From positions 1 to 64,000 of the forward strand of contig QHTZ01000078.1 of NCBI GenBank assembly GCA_003221005.1: DNA of 64,000 nucleotides. The letters are read 5' to 3'. The position numbers were made by a program, and so were the translations under genes. Below are positions 30,770 to 40,046 of this stretch, piece by piece; the stretch's first letter is position 1; the number at the start of each line of letters is the position of its first letter. Source of the DNA: Gemmatimonadota bacterium (lineage in GTDB: Bacteria; Gemmatimonadota; Gemmatimonadetes; Gemmatimonadales; GWC2-71-9). The notes beneath the pieces are model-generated. The model was given only the letters and a program-made list of their open reading frames with translations. It made no database searches and was not told the origin of the DNA.

Positions 30770-31621
30770 TCAGTAGCGGCGGCCGCGCCGTTTCTCGAAG
30801 ATCACGTCGAGCGCGACGGTGAACACCAGGTTGTGGAAGAAGCGCCCGCCGTGGGGCGGAGCCAGCGCGCCGGTGGCTGGGTTGCTGGGGTCGGCGAGCC
30901 CCGTCACTCGGTCGACTCGCGCGATCACGTCGCGCCCCTCGACGCGCAGCTGGTACCCCTTTCCTTCGGCGAGCGCCAGGCCGGCGCCCACCGAGACATG
31001 CACGTCCGTGGTCCGGGGGCGCGAATCCTCGACGACGGTCGCGGGGATGGGGAGGCCGTTGGCGTCCGCGAACGTGCCCGTCAGCTCGATCGTGCTGCGC
31101 GTGCGCGCGATCAGGCCGGCGTCGAGGCGGACGTAGGGAGAGGTGGTGCCGCCCGGGTTCACCCGCCCGACTACGCCGAGCGACAGGCTTACGGCGCTCG
31201 TCGGAACCGACTGTCCCAAGAGGCTGAGGCACAGCTCCGGATCGAGGTCGCCTGCCTGGGGGGGCTGGGCCTGCCGGATCGCGCAGCGGCTTTCGACGCT
31301 CATCCCGAGGAAGACGACCTCGGCCTCGAATCCCACGGTGGGCTCGGGAAAGTAGGCTCCCGCGGCGCCGACCACGAACCCGGGGTTGAACCGCCGCACC
31401 AGGTCCAGCGTGTCATAGCCTCCGGCGGGCACCGCGGAATCGCCGTGCGCCACGAGCACGGCGAACGGCTGGTCGTTCACCACCCAGAGCTGCTGGCCGC
31501 TGCGGTACCCGCCGAACACGGACAGAAACAGGCGCGGCTCGCCGGGGGTCTGCGCGGCCGCGCCCGAGGCCGCCGCGAGCCACGCGACGGCGAGGCGCAG
31601 CGCGACGGCGCGGCGCGTCAC
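30770..31621 (-). CDS. Putative outer-membrane beta-barrel protein
   Basis: Signal peptide ending AAAQ; barrel-like strands; GTG start. Confidence 0.5.
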   Translation of the reverse strand: MTRRAVALRLAVAWLAAASGAAAQTPGEPRLFLSVFGGYRSGQQLWVVNDQPFAVLVAHGDSAVPAGGYDTLDLVRRFNPGFVVGAAGAYFPEPTVGFEAEVVFLGMSVESRCAIRQAQPPQAGDLDPELCLSLLGQSVPTSAVSLSLGVVGRVNPGGTTSPYVRLDAGLIARTRSTIELTGTFADANGLPIPATVVEDSRPRTTDVHVSVGAGLALAEGKGYQLRVEGRDVIARVDRVTGLADPSNPATGALAPPHGGRFFHNLVFTVALDVIFEKRRGRRY

Positions 31622-32025
31622 GTCAGCAGCTGTCGATGATCTACCATCAGACAGCGGTCCATGACAAAGGATATACCGGCCACCAGGGCGCGCTCGCACG
31701 CCGCCGTGTCCCGCACGCCGACCTGCAGCCAGATCAGCTTGGGCCTGAGCTCGATGGCCTCGTCCACGATCGGTCCAACGAGCTCACTGCGACGGAACAC
31801 GTCCACGATGTCGATCGCCTGCACGCGGGCGGCGGCGGCGAGTGTCGGAAAGCTCGGCTCGCCCAGAATGATCGGGTGCCCCGGGTTCACCGGCACGATG
31901 CGGTAGCCGGCCTTCTGGAGGTAGCGCGCCACGTGATGGCTCGGGCGCTCCGGACTCGGGGACAACCCCACCACCGCAACCGTTTTCGCTTCCTGGAGGA
32001 GCGCCCGCAGCGCCTCCCGCGTCAT
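31618..32025 (-). CDS. CoA-binding domain protein (YccU-like)
   Basis: TVAVVGLSPSPERPSHHVARYLQKAGYRIVPVNPG. Confidence 0.88.
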   Translation of the reverse strand: MTREALRALLQEAKTVAVVGLSPSPERPSHHVARYLQKAGYRIVPVNPGHPIILGEPSFPTLAAAARVQAIDIVDVFRRSELVGPIVDEAIELRPKLIWLQVGVRDTAACERALVAGISFVMDRCLMVDHRQLLT

Positions 32026-32741
32026 GCCTCGGGCCGATGCAGGTGCGGGGTGCCGCTCACCGCCCGCCCGATCAGCACCATCCCAGCCTGGCGGCCGATG
32101 GTGAGGGCCAAGGTCGAGGGGACGCTCGGCGTGGCGACGTAGGCGGCGCCGGCGCGCGCCGCCTTGAACGCCAGCTCCGCCGAGATGCGGCCTGTGACGA
32201 GGAGCCCCCGGTCGCGGATCGGCTGCCGCGCGAGCACCGCCGCGCCGATCACCTTGTCGACGGCGTTGTGCCGCCCGATGTCCTCCGCGTGGAACTCGAG
32301 GCGCGCATCGTCCGTGAGCGCCGCCGCATGGATACCGCCGGTCTCGTTGTAGCGCTCACCCTGCGCGAACAGCTCCTTGAAAAGCGCGCGCAATCGCTCA
32401 CCGGCGGGCGGCTCCCGGCGCGCGGGCGCACGCCTCAAGGTGTGCGGGTCGGCGAGCAGCGTGGACACGGCTCCGCAGCCCGACGCGAGCACGCGGTGGC
32501 GGTTCTCGGCCCTGACGAGGGCCACGCGCTCCGGGCGCACATCGGCCCAGAAGCCCAAGTCCGTGGCGCAGGGGCGGAGCTTGAGGAGGTCGTCCAGCGT
32601 CTCGATGTAGCCCTCGCCGTGCAGCCACCCTGCGGCGAGCTCCTCGAGCTGATCGGGCGTGCACATCCACGTCACGGCGGGCGCGCCATTCACCTCGAGC
32701 CACACCGCGACTTCTTCGACCACCGCGGACTCGACGCTCAT
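32022..32741 (-). CDS. fdhD: Formate dehydrogenase sulfurtransferase FdhD
   Basis: GWLHGEGYI, TGGIHAAAL, EDIGRHNAVDKVIG, TGRISAELAFKA. Confidence 0.92.
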   Translation of the reverse strand: MSVESAVVEEVAVWLEVNGAPAVTWMCTPDQLEELAAGWLHGEGYIETLDDLLKLRPCATDLGFWADVRPERVALVRAENRHRVLASGCGAVSTLLADPHTLRRAPARREPPAGERLRALFKELFAQGERYNETGGIHAAALTDDARLEFHAEDIGRHNAVDKVIGAAVLARQPIRDRGLLVTGRISAELAFKAARAGAAYVATPSVPSTLALTIGRQAGMVLIGRAVSGTPHLHRPEA

Positions 32742-32781
32742 GCGACCCCGGCGCGCCCCGGGCTGGCGCCCGGGGGTGGCG

Positions 32782-33201
32782 TCAGGCTTCGCCGAAGTAC
32801 TCGGAGTAGAGATGCGGTCCCTCCTGCACGCGCACCGCGTGCAGCTTCACGCCAGGAGGCAGCCGCCGGGCGAGCCGCTGCCAGACGTACTGCGCGAGCG
32901 CTTCCCCGGTCGCGAGCCGCGCGCCGTCGGCGAACTCGGGGACGGCCTCGTTGATGTGGCGTCCGTCGAAGCGGGCGGTGATCTCCTCGGCGAGGAGCGC
33001 GTCGAGTGAGACCAGGCTCATCACGCCGCCGGCCTCGGGCGCGAGCGCCCCCTTCACCGTCACGCGGCACTGGTAGCGGTGCCCGTGATCCACCGCCGCC
33101 TTGCCGAACTCTAGCGCGTTTCGCTCGGCCGGCCAGTCGGCGCGGCGGATGCGGTGCGTCGCCGTAAACTCGACGATGCGGGTAAGATAGCTGATCGGCA
33201 T
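32782..33201 (-). CDS. 6-pyruvoyl-tetrahydropterin synthase/6-carboxytetrahydropterin synthase (QueD-like)
   Basis: EFTATHRI...FGKAAVDHGHRYQCRVTVKG...RVQEGPHLYSEY. Confidence 0.82.
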   Translation of the reverse strand: MPISYLTRIVEFTATHRIRRADWPAERNALEFGKAAVDHGHRYQCRVTVKGALAPEAGGVMSLVSLDALLAEEITARFDGRHINEAVPEFADGARLATGEALAQYVWQRLARRLPPGVKLHAVRVQEGPHLYSEYFGEA

Positions 33202-33204
33202 CGG

Positions 33205-34221
33205 TTAGAAGACGCGCACCGCGCTGGCCTTGAAGGCGAAGATCGCCTGGCTTCCGGGTGTGAGCCCCAGATCGCGCACCGCCTCCTCGGAGATCGCCGC
33301 TACGAGCTCGACCCCGACGTCTGCCGTCACGTGTACCGCCCCCCCTCCCCTCCCTCCCCCCGCTCCCCCCGCTCCGTCTTGCCGCTCGAGCCGCGTCACG
33401 CGGCCCGCGAAGACGTTGCGGGCCGACGACGGCGTCGGCTGCTTGCTCACGAAGATGTCGGTAGGGGACACGGCGAGGATGGCGGGGCCCGATTTGTCGG
33501 TGAGGACCGCGATCGCGATCGGCCCCACGGGCACGTGCTTAAGCACGCCGGCGGGCGTGGCAGGCAAGTCCACGCGGAACAGGTTCTCGGGTGTCACAGG
33601 CGAGAGCCGGCCCTCCGCCAGCGCCCGGATGTCGTCGGCCCAGCGATAGGCGTCTTCCAGCTGGTGCGAGGCGAGGCAGATCGCGAAGGGTCGGCGCCGG
33701 CGCTCCTCCGCGAGTGCGCGATACAGCGTGGCCGCGGCCGCGCGATCGGCCGAGCTCACCGGCTCGTCGAGCAGCAAGAACTTGGGCTCGACCGCGAGCG
33801 CCCGCGCGACTGCCACGCGCTGTACCTCGCCGTCCGACAGGTCGTGGGCCCGTCGTGCGAGCAGCGGCGCGATGCCGAGCAGCTCGGCCACCTCGTGCAC
33901 TTTCCTGTGGACCGCGGGGTGTCTCATCCCTCTCACCCGCAACCCATATCCCAGATTGTCGAGCGTGGTGCCGCGGAACAGGACCGGCCGCTGCTCGACC
34001 AGCGTGACGTGCCGGCGGGCGCCCGATGGGGGGCGGCCGTCCACGAGCACCGTGCCCTCGGTCGGTCGCTCGAGCAACGCGAGGATCCTGAGTAGCGTGC
34101 TCTTGCCGGACCCGTTGTGCCCCACGATCGCGAGCCGCGCGTCCGGGGCCACGCGGAACCCGTCAAGCTCGAGCACAAGGCGGTCGCCGTACCGGTGGCG
34201 CACGCCGCGCAACTCAAGCAT
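33205..34221 (-). CDS. ABC transporter ATP-binding protein with TOBE domain (molybdate/tungstate type)
   Basis: GHNGSGKSTLLRILALLERPTEG, LSDGEVQRVAVARALAVEPKFLLLDEP; MoeA/MobB/FdhD neighbourhood. Confidence 0.87.
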   Translation of the reverse strand: MLELRGVRHRYGDRLVLELDGFRVAPDARLAIVGHNGSGKSTLLRILALLERPTEGTVLVDGRPPSGARRHVTLVEQRPVLFRGTTLDNLGYGLRVRGMRHPAVHRKVHEVAELLGIAPLLARRAHDLSDGEVQRVAVARALAVEPKFLLLDEPVSSADRAAAATLYRALAEERRRRPFAICLASHQLEDAYRWADDIRALAEGRLSPVTPENLFRVDLPATPAGVLKHVPVGPIAIAVLTDKSGPAILAVSPTDIFVSKQPTPSSARNVFAGRVTRLERQDGAGGAGGGRGGGAVHVTADVGVELVAAISEEAVRDLGLTPGSQAIFAFKASAVRVF

Positions 34222-34606
34222 GACCCCCTCCTCGGCCCTGAAGCAGCTGCAGTCCCACGTTCACGACGAGCGCGAGCACGATGAGGATGATCCCGAGGGC
34301 GAGGGCGAGGCCGAACTCTCCTTGGGACGTGTACAGCGCGACCGCGGTCGTCAGCGTGCGAGTGGACCCCCGGATGTTGCCGCCAACCATCATCGCGGCG
34401 CCGACCTCCGCCACCGTCTGCCCGAACGCCGCCGTGAGGACGGCCGCAAGCGCGAACCGTGCCTCGCGCGCCACCGTCCACGCGGTGCGCCACGGTCCTG
34501 CCCCGAGCGTCTGCGCGGTCCGCCGGATGCGGGGGTCCACGCCCTGTACGGCCGCCGCGGAGAGCGCCGCGGCGACGGGGAAGGCGAGCAGCACGTCGCC
34601 GATCAT
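34214..34606 (-). CDS. C-terminal half of TupB/WtpB-like tungstate/molybdate ABC permease
   Basis: MIGDVLLAFPVAAALSAAAVQGVDPRIRRTAQTLGAG...EVGAAMMVGGNIRGSTRTLTTAVALYTSQGEF. Confidence 0.75.
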   Translation of the reverse strand: MIGDVLLAFPVAAALSAAAVQGVDPRIRRTAQTLGAGPWRTAWTVAREARFALAAVLTAAFGQTVAEVGAAMMVGGNIRGSTRTLTTAVALYTSQGEFGLALALGIILIVLALVVNVGLQLLQGRGGGHA

Positions 34607-34827
34607 GTGGGGAAGGCGAGCGCCGTGTTCACGACGGTGAGTGCAGCGCGCCGGCCCCAGAACGGCCGCGTCGCGAGCACGAACCCCAGGGGAATCCCCG
34701 CGGCGCAAGCGATGGCCGTGGCGATGAGCGCAATCTTCGTGGTGAGCAGCGCGACGCCGTAGACCTCCGCGTCGCCCGAGAAGAGAAGAGCGAGAGCCCG
34801 GTGCAGCCCGTCCGCTAGAAAGTCCAT
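34603..34827 (-). CDS. N-terminal half of the same ABC permease, separate frame
   Basis: MDFLADGLHRALALLFSGDAEVYGVALLTTKIALIATAIACAAGIPLGFVLATRPFWGRRAALTVVNTALAFPT*. Confidence 0.7.
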   Translation of the reverse strand: MDFLADGLHRALALLFSGDAEVYGVALLTTKIALIATAIACAAGIPLGFVLATRPFWGRRAALTVVNTALAFPT

Positions 34828-35555
34828 CCCACGGCGAGGTTGATCCAGGGGTGGCTGGTCCACTGCTTGAGGTTGTCGTCGAGCGACAGGACGGGGTTGC
34901 AGCCGGTCGTGCACTGCGTGGGTGGCACGCGGTATTCGAGCGGGTAGCTGAGTCTCCAGTAAAGCAGTTCGGCGCCCGCGCGCAGCGACAGCCGTCGCGC
35001 GGGATACCAGCGGAGCTCGGCCTCCGGGCCGAGCGTGAGCTTGGCCTTGAAGTCGTACTGGCTGGGATCCCCCGGCGCGGGTCCCGCGTAGGCCACGCCG
35101 GCCGAGACGCCGATCTCCGGGGCGAACCCGTGCCACGTCTTCCCGCCCATCAAGCGCAGGTGGAGGCCAGCATCGATCAGCGCGACGGTGTTGTCCACCG
35201 GGCCGGAGGTGCGGGACGCGGAGTCCTTCGTGGGGTCCACGATGTAACGCGTCGTCAGCGCACCGGCGGCGCCAAGGATCGCGACCAGGTTCCGGCCGAG
35301 GGGCCGCTCATAGCGGATCCCGAAGACGTTGCCGTCGGACGGACCGACGCCGACCATGCCCCGGCTCCCGCCCAGGTAGCCGAAACTGAAGACGAAGCTG
35401 CCGCCGATCTTGAGGTCCCGGAACGGCGAGCGGTCGGGGGGGTGGCCGACCTGTGCGGCGCAGTCGTTCCACGACGCCACCACGCCAAGCCACGCGAGAG
35501 CGGCGACAGTGGCTGCAGTCCGGGTAAGTCGTGCAACGTGGCGTCGTGGCGTCAT
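34815..35555 (-). CDS. Putative outer-membrane beta-barrel protein
   Basis: N-terminal signal, C-terminal NLAVGWTF ending in F; Gly/aromatic strands. Confidence 0.5.
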   Translation of the reverse strand: MTPRRHVARLTRTAATVAALAWLGVVASWNDCAAQVGHPPDRSPFRDLKIGGSFVFSFGYLGGSRGMVGVGPSDGNVFGIRYERPLGRNLVAILGAAGALTTRYIVDPTKDSASRTSGPVDNTVALIDAGLHLRLMGGKTWHGFAPEIGVSAGVAYAGPAPGDPSQYDFKAKLTLGPEAELRWYPARRLSLRAGAELLYWRLSYPLEYRVPPTQCTTGCNPVLSLDDNLKQWTSHPWINLAVGWTF

Positions 35556-37099
35556 GCGTCCTCTCTGAGATCCCGCCCCGTCATCTGCGGCGGCCGCTCG
35601 ATGCCCAGCAGCGCGAGCAGTGTGGGCCCGACGTCACATAACGCGCCGCCGTGACGCAGCGGGCCCCGCACGCCGTCGCCCACGATCACCAGCGGCACCG
35701 GGTTGGTGGTGTGCGCCGTGTGTGGGCCGTCCGTCGCGGGGTCGATCATCAGCTCGCAATTGCCGTGGTCGGCCGTGACCAGCACGGGGACGCGCTGGCG
35801 TTCCGCGCTCTGCAACACGCGGGCGAGGCAGCGGTCCACCGTCTCCACCGCTTTCACGGCCGCGCTTAGTACCCCCGAGTGCCCCACCATGTCCCCGTTG
35901 GCGTAGTTGCAGAGGATGAAGTCGTGTTCCCCCGCGTCAATCGCCTTGCACAGTACATCGGTCACGCCGGCGGCGCTCATCTCCGGCATCAGATCGTACG
36001 TGGCTACCTTCGGCGACGGTACGAGCAGGCGCTCTTCCCCGGGATACGGGGGCTCGAATCCGCCGTTGAAGAAGTACGTCACATGGGCGTATTTCTCCGT
36101 CTCCGCCGTCCGGAACATAGTCATCCCGTGCGCCGAGAGCACCTCGGCCAGGATGTGCGAGAGGACGACCGGCGCGAACGCGGACGGGAAGGGGAAGGTC
36201 TCGTCGTACTGGGTCATCGTGACGAGCGCGACCAGCGGCCGGTCGCTCACGTCGAAGCCGTCGAACCCCTCCACGGCGAGCGCGCGCACGATCTGGCGCA
36301 TGCGGTCGGCCCGGAAGTTGACGCAGAACACCCCGTCCCCGCTACGGATGCGCGGCGTGCCGGTGATCACGCGCGGCTTCACGAACTCGTCGGTCTCCCC
36401 GGCTTCGTAGGCCTGGCGAACCGCCGCTACGGGATCGGGCACAGCCGCCCCGATGCCGCGCACCATCGCGTCGTAGGCCACCTTGGTGCGCTCCCACCGC
36501 TTGTCCCGGTCCATGGCGTAATACCGCCCGACAACGGTGGACACCACACTCTTCCCTCGTCCGTCACTCGTCCCCAGCTGCTCGACCAGGTCCTCCATGA
36601 ACCCGAGCCCCGACTGCGGTGCGGTGTCCCGGCCGTCGAGCCAGGCGTGGACGGCCACCGGCAGGTCGTGCTGCCGCCCCAGCTCGAGGGCAGCGGCGAG
36701 GTGCATGTCCAGGGCGTGCACGCCGCCCGTGCCAATGAGCCCGAGCAGGTGCAGCGTGCCGCCGGTCTGCTTCACGGCGCGGCACAGGTTGGTGAGCGGC
36801 GGCAACCGGAAGAACTCGCCGGAATCGATCGCGTGCGAAATCCGCACGATGTCCTGAGGCACGACGCGCCCGGCTCCGAGATTCAGGTGCCCGACCTCGC
36901 TGTTCCCGATGAGGCCTTCGGGGAGTCCGACGGCGAGGCCCGACGCGGCGAGCAGCGTGCGTGGGGCGCGCGCCCACAGGCGGTGCCAGGTCGGCGTCTC
37001 ACCTAGCTCGATCGCATTGCCTTCACGGCCGGGGCGAAAGCCCCAGCCGTCGAGGACGATCAGGACGACCGGGGTGCGCTGCCCGCGCCGCTTCGCCAT
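35552..37099 (-). CDS. gpmI: 2,3-bisphosphoglycerate-independent phosphoglycerate mutase
   Basis: VVLIVLDGWGF, GNSEVGHLNLGAGRVV, GRYYAMDRDKRWERTK, VTADHGNCE. Confidence 0.95.
   Translation of the reverse strand: MAKRRGQRTPVVLIVLDGWGFRPGREGNAIELGETPTWHRLWARAPRTLLAASGLAVGLPEGLIGNSEVGHLNLGAGRVVPQDIVRISHAIDSGEFFRLPPLTNLCRAVKQTGGTLHLLGLIGTGGVHALDMHLAAALELGRQHDLPVAVHAWLDGRDTAPQSGLGFMEDLVEQLGTSDGRGKSVVSTVVGRYYAMDRDKRWERTKVAYDAMVRGIGAAVPDPVAAVRQAYEAGETDEFVKPRVITGTPRIRSGDGVFCVNFRADRMRQIVRALAVEGFDGFDVSDRPLVALVTMTQYDETFPFPSAFAPVVLSHILAEVLSAHGMTMFRTAETEKYAHVTYFFNGGFEPPYPGEERLLVPSPKVATYDLMPEMSAAGVTDVLCKAIDAGEHDFILCNYANGDMVGHSGVLSAAVKAVETVDRCLARVLQSAERQRVPVLVTADHGNCELMIDPATDGPHTAHTTNPVPLVIVGDGVRGPLRHGGALCDVGPTLLALLGIERPPQMTGRDLREDA
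36547..36574. repeat. Degenerate four-heptamer module inside gpmI
   Basis: Minus strand GGGACGA-GTGACGG-ACGAGGG-AAGAGTG, encoding GTSDGRGKSV. Confidence 0.5.
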
Positions 37100-37109
37100 A
37101 TTGAGGGGG

Positions 37110-38159
37110 ATGCAATCTAGCCAAGCCCTTCGCGCTCTTCCAGTTGTGCTGTGCCTCGCCGTGCCGCCGGCCCCTCCCGACTCCCTCGTCGCGCAAGCGC
37201 GCTATCGCGTCACCGGGGATGGGGAGTGGTTCTACCAGCAGCAGGGCGGGAAACGGCTGGTGCGCCTCCCGCCGGGCACCGAGCTGGTCGGGACAGGCGG
37301 TGAGAGTCAGGGTGACTGGCAGGCGGTGACGCTCGAGGGCTGGATCTTCGTGTCGTCCGTCGGCCCGACGCCCCGCCCGGGCTTCGACCTCGCGGTCACG
37401 CGCGCGCCCGACGAAAACCTGCGCGCAGCGCCCGGCGGAGCGCTAGTCGTGAAGCTGCCGCAGGGCTTTGCACTCTCCCGCATCAGCGAGGAGCGCAGCT
37501 GGGTCCACGCGCAGCGCGCCGGCTGGATGCCGCGCGGCTCCCTGGAGCCGGTGGAGGCGACCGTGGGTGCGCGCGCCGGGGCTTCCGACACCGGAAGGGG
37601 TAGACCCACCCCGGGGCGTAGCCCCGGGGACTCCGGCGCCGTGGACAGTTCCCGCGCCCAGCCGGCACGCCGCACCGCGCTGTACCGCGCTCCGGAGGGG
37701 CCGCAGGCCGGGATGATCACGGCCTTGACGCCGATGCGCGTGCTCTCCCGGTCGGGGGACTGGACGCGCGTGCAGTTCGAGGGCTGGGTGAAGTCGGCGG
37801 ACCTCGAGGTTGCGCCCGCGGGGGTGCTGGTGGGCGTGAGCGCAGCGGAGCTGCGCACCGATCCCGAGCGCTACATCGGGCAGATGCTGCGGTGGAGGCT
37901 GCAGTTCATCGCCCTCGAGCGAGCCGACGAGCTGCGCCCGGAGATGCCGGCCGGCGCCACGTACCTGCTCGCCCGTGGGCCGCTGCCCGAGCGCGGCTTC
38001 GCGTACGTCGTCGTTCCCGACTCGAAGCGCGCCTTGGTGGCGGCTCTCACCCCCCTTACGGTCATCCAGGTCACCGCCCGCGTGCGGGCCGGGCGCAGCC
38101 GCTACCTCGGCAATCCGGTGGTGGACCTGCTCTCGCTGGAGGTGCAGTCCCAGCCATGA
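37110..38159 (+). CDS. Secreted SH3b-like domain protein
   Basis: Signal peptide, repeated FEGWV/LEGWIFVSS and NLRAAPGG motifs. Confidence 0.6.
   Translation: MQSSQALRALPVVLCLAVPPAPPDSLVAQARYRVTGDGEWFYQQQGGKRLVRLPPGTELVGTGGESQGDWQAVTLEGWIFVSSVGPTPRPGFDLAVTRAPDENLRAAPGGALVVKLPQGFALSRISEERSWVHAQRAGWMPRGSLEPVEATVGARAGASDTGRGRPTPGRSPGDSGAVDSSRAQPARRTALYRAPEGPQAGMITALTPMRVLSRSGDWTRVQFEGWVKSADLEVAPAGVLVGVSAAELRTDPERYIGQMLRWRLQFIALERADELRPEMPAGATYLLARGPLPERGFAYVVVPDSKRALVAALTPLTVIQVTARVRAGRSRYLGNPVVDLLSLEVQSQP
37609..37629. repeat. Inverted repeat inside SH3b-like CDS
   Basis: CCCCGGGGC-GTA-GCCCCGGGG. Confidence 0.9.
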
Positions 38160-38491
38160 ACGAGATCCTGCTGGAGCGGCTCCGGCGCAAGCTGGAGGCG
38201 CTCCCCGACGAGAAGGCGTACCAGGTACTGGACTACATCGAGTTCCTCGAATCGAAGTACGCGGAGCGGCCCGCCGGCGCCCCCGGGTTCCAGAAGGTGG
38301 CGGAGAGCCTCGAGGACACGTTGCGCGCCGGTCGCGTGCCGGTCTCGATGATCACGGGGACGATGGACGCCGTGGCCAAGGCGGGGAAGTTTCTCGAGCG
38401 CGTCGCGGCCGCCGGGAAAGCGGCGGTGGATGAGGCGACGCACAAGCCGGCGGAGCCGCCGCCGGTTGAGGAACGGCAGCCGCCCGGATAA
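38156..38491 (+). CDS. Conserved hypothetical protein
   Basis: [42 protein letters not shown] overlaps upstream TGA. Confidence 0.6.
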   Translation: MNEILLERLRRKLEALPDEKAYQVLDYIEFLESKYAERPAGAPGFQKVAESLEDTLRAGRVPVSMITGTMDAVAKAGKFLERVAAAGKAAVDEATHKPAEPPPVEERQPPG

Positions 38492-38499
38492 CTTTCGCC

Positions 38500-39957
38500 A
38501 TGGGAACCTTCCGTCCGGGCGTCGCCCTCACGTTCGACGACGTGCTGCTGGTCCCGCGGCACGCGAGCGTGCATCCGCGCGACGTGGACGTCCGCAGTCG
38601 CTTCACCCGCCAGATTCCGCTCAACATCCCGCTCGTCTCGGCCGCGATGGACACCGTGACCGAGGCCGACATGGCCGTCGCTATGGCGCGCGAAGGCGGC
38701 GTGGGCGTGATCCACAAGAACATGCCGATCGACCGCCAGGCCGCCGAGGTGGATCGCGTCAAACGGAGCGAGTCGGGGATGATCCTGCACCCCATCACGC
38801 TCGGACCCGACCGGCCGCTACGCGAGGCGCACCAGCTCATGACCCGGTTCAAGATCTCGGGCGTGCCGATCGTGGATGGCGCCGGGAAGCTGATCGGGAT
38901 CATCACTAATCGCGACCTCCAGTTCGAGCGCGAGCTCGACCGCCCGATCCGCGAGGCGATGACCAAGGACAACCTGATCACGGCGCCCGTGGGCACGACG
39001 CTCGAGGAGGCGGAGCGCATCCTCGGGCGCCATCGCATCGAGAAGCTGCCGGTGGTGGACGAGCGCGGCGTGCTCAAGGGTTTGATCACCGTGAAGGACA
39101 TCTTCAAGCGGCGCCAGCACCCGAACGCGAACAAGGACCAGCACGGCCGCCTGCGCGTCGCGGCGGCGGTGGGTGGCAACCGGGAGTCGCTCGCCCGCGC
39201 GCGCGCCCTGATCGACGCCGGCTGCGACGTCATCGTCGTGGACTCGGCGCACGGTCATTCGGCCGGGGTGCTCGACGCCGTGGCGTGCCTGCGCGAGGCG
39301 TTCCCCGACGCGCAGCTCGTGGCGGGCAACGTCGCCACCGAGGCGGGTGCGCGGGAGCTGGTCGAGCGCGGCGTCGACGCCGTCAAGGTGGGCGTCGGGC
39401 CCGGGTCGATCTGCACTACGCGCGTAGTGACGGGCGTGGGGGTCCCGCAGATCACCGCGATCGTGGACGCGGTGGCCGGCGCGGGCGACGTCCCGGTCGT
39501 GGCGGATGGCGGGATCAAGTACTCGGGCGACCTGGTGAAGGCCCTCGCCGCCGGCGCCTCCAGCGTGATGATGGGCTCGATGCTCGCCGGCACGGAAGAG
39601 AGCCCGGGAGAGTCGTTCCTGCTCGAGGGCCGGCGCTTCAAGGTGATCCGCGGCATGGGATCGTTGAGCGCGATGGAGGAGGGCTCCGCCGACCGCTACT
39701 TCCAGGAAGGCGAGGTGTCACCGACCAAGCTCGTACCCGAGGGGATCGAGGCGCGCGTGCCGTACAAGGGACCGGTGGCCGACGTGATCTTCCAGCTGGT
39801 GGGCGGCCTGCGCAGCGGGATGGGCTACTGCGGCGTGTGCGACGCCCCGGCCCTCCGCACCGAGACGCAGTTCATCCAGATCACCTCCGCGGGTCTGCGC
39901 GAGTCCCACCCCCACGACGTCGTCATCACGCGCGAAGCTCCCAACTACAGCTTGTAA
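38500..39957 (+). CDS. guaB: IMP dehydrogenase
   Basis: [17 protein letters not shown] pair, [27 protein letters not shown]. Confidence 0.97.
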   Translation: MGTFRPGVALTFDDVLLVPRHASVHPRDVDVRSRFTRQIPLNIPLVSAAMDTVTEADMAVAMAREGGVGVIHKNMPIDRQAAEVDRVKRSESGMILHPITLGPDRPLREAHQLMTRFKISGVPIVDGAGKLIGIITNRDLQFERELDRPIREAMTKDNLITAPVGTTLEEAERILGRHRIEKLPVVDERGVLKGLITVKDIFKRRQHPNANKDQHGRLRVAAAVGGNRESLARARALIDAGCDVIVVDSAHGHSAGVLDAVACLREAFPDAQLVAGNVATEAGARELVERGVDAVKVGVGPGSICTTRVVTGVGVPQITAIVDAVAGAGDVPVVADGGIKYSGDLVKALAAGASSVMMGSMLAGTEESPGESFLLEGRRFKVIRGMGSLSAMEEGSADRYFQEGEVSPTKLVPEGIEARVPYKGPVADVIFQLVGGLRSGMGYCGVCDAPALRTETQFIQITSAGLRESHPHDVVITREAPNYSL

Positions 39958-39969
39958 CTCAATAGCTGC

Positions 39970-39998
39970 TTGACAGGCTCCGGGGCGGGGCCTACTCT
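39970..39998 (+). promoter_or_regulatory. Sigma70-like promoter upstream of APC permease
   Basis: TTGACA - 17 nt - TACTCT. Confidence 0.5.
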
Positions 39999-40046
39999 AG
40001 CGCGCGTTTCGAGGACCCGCAGCTTCCCCATCGCCGCGAGGCGGTC

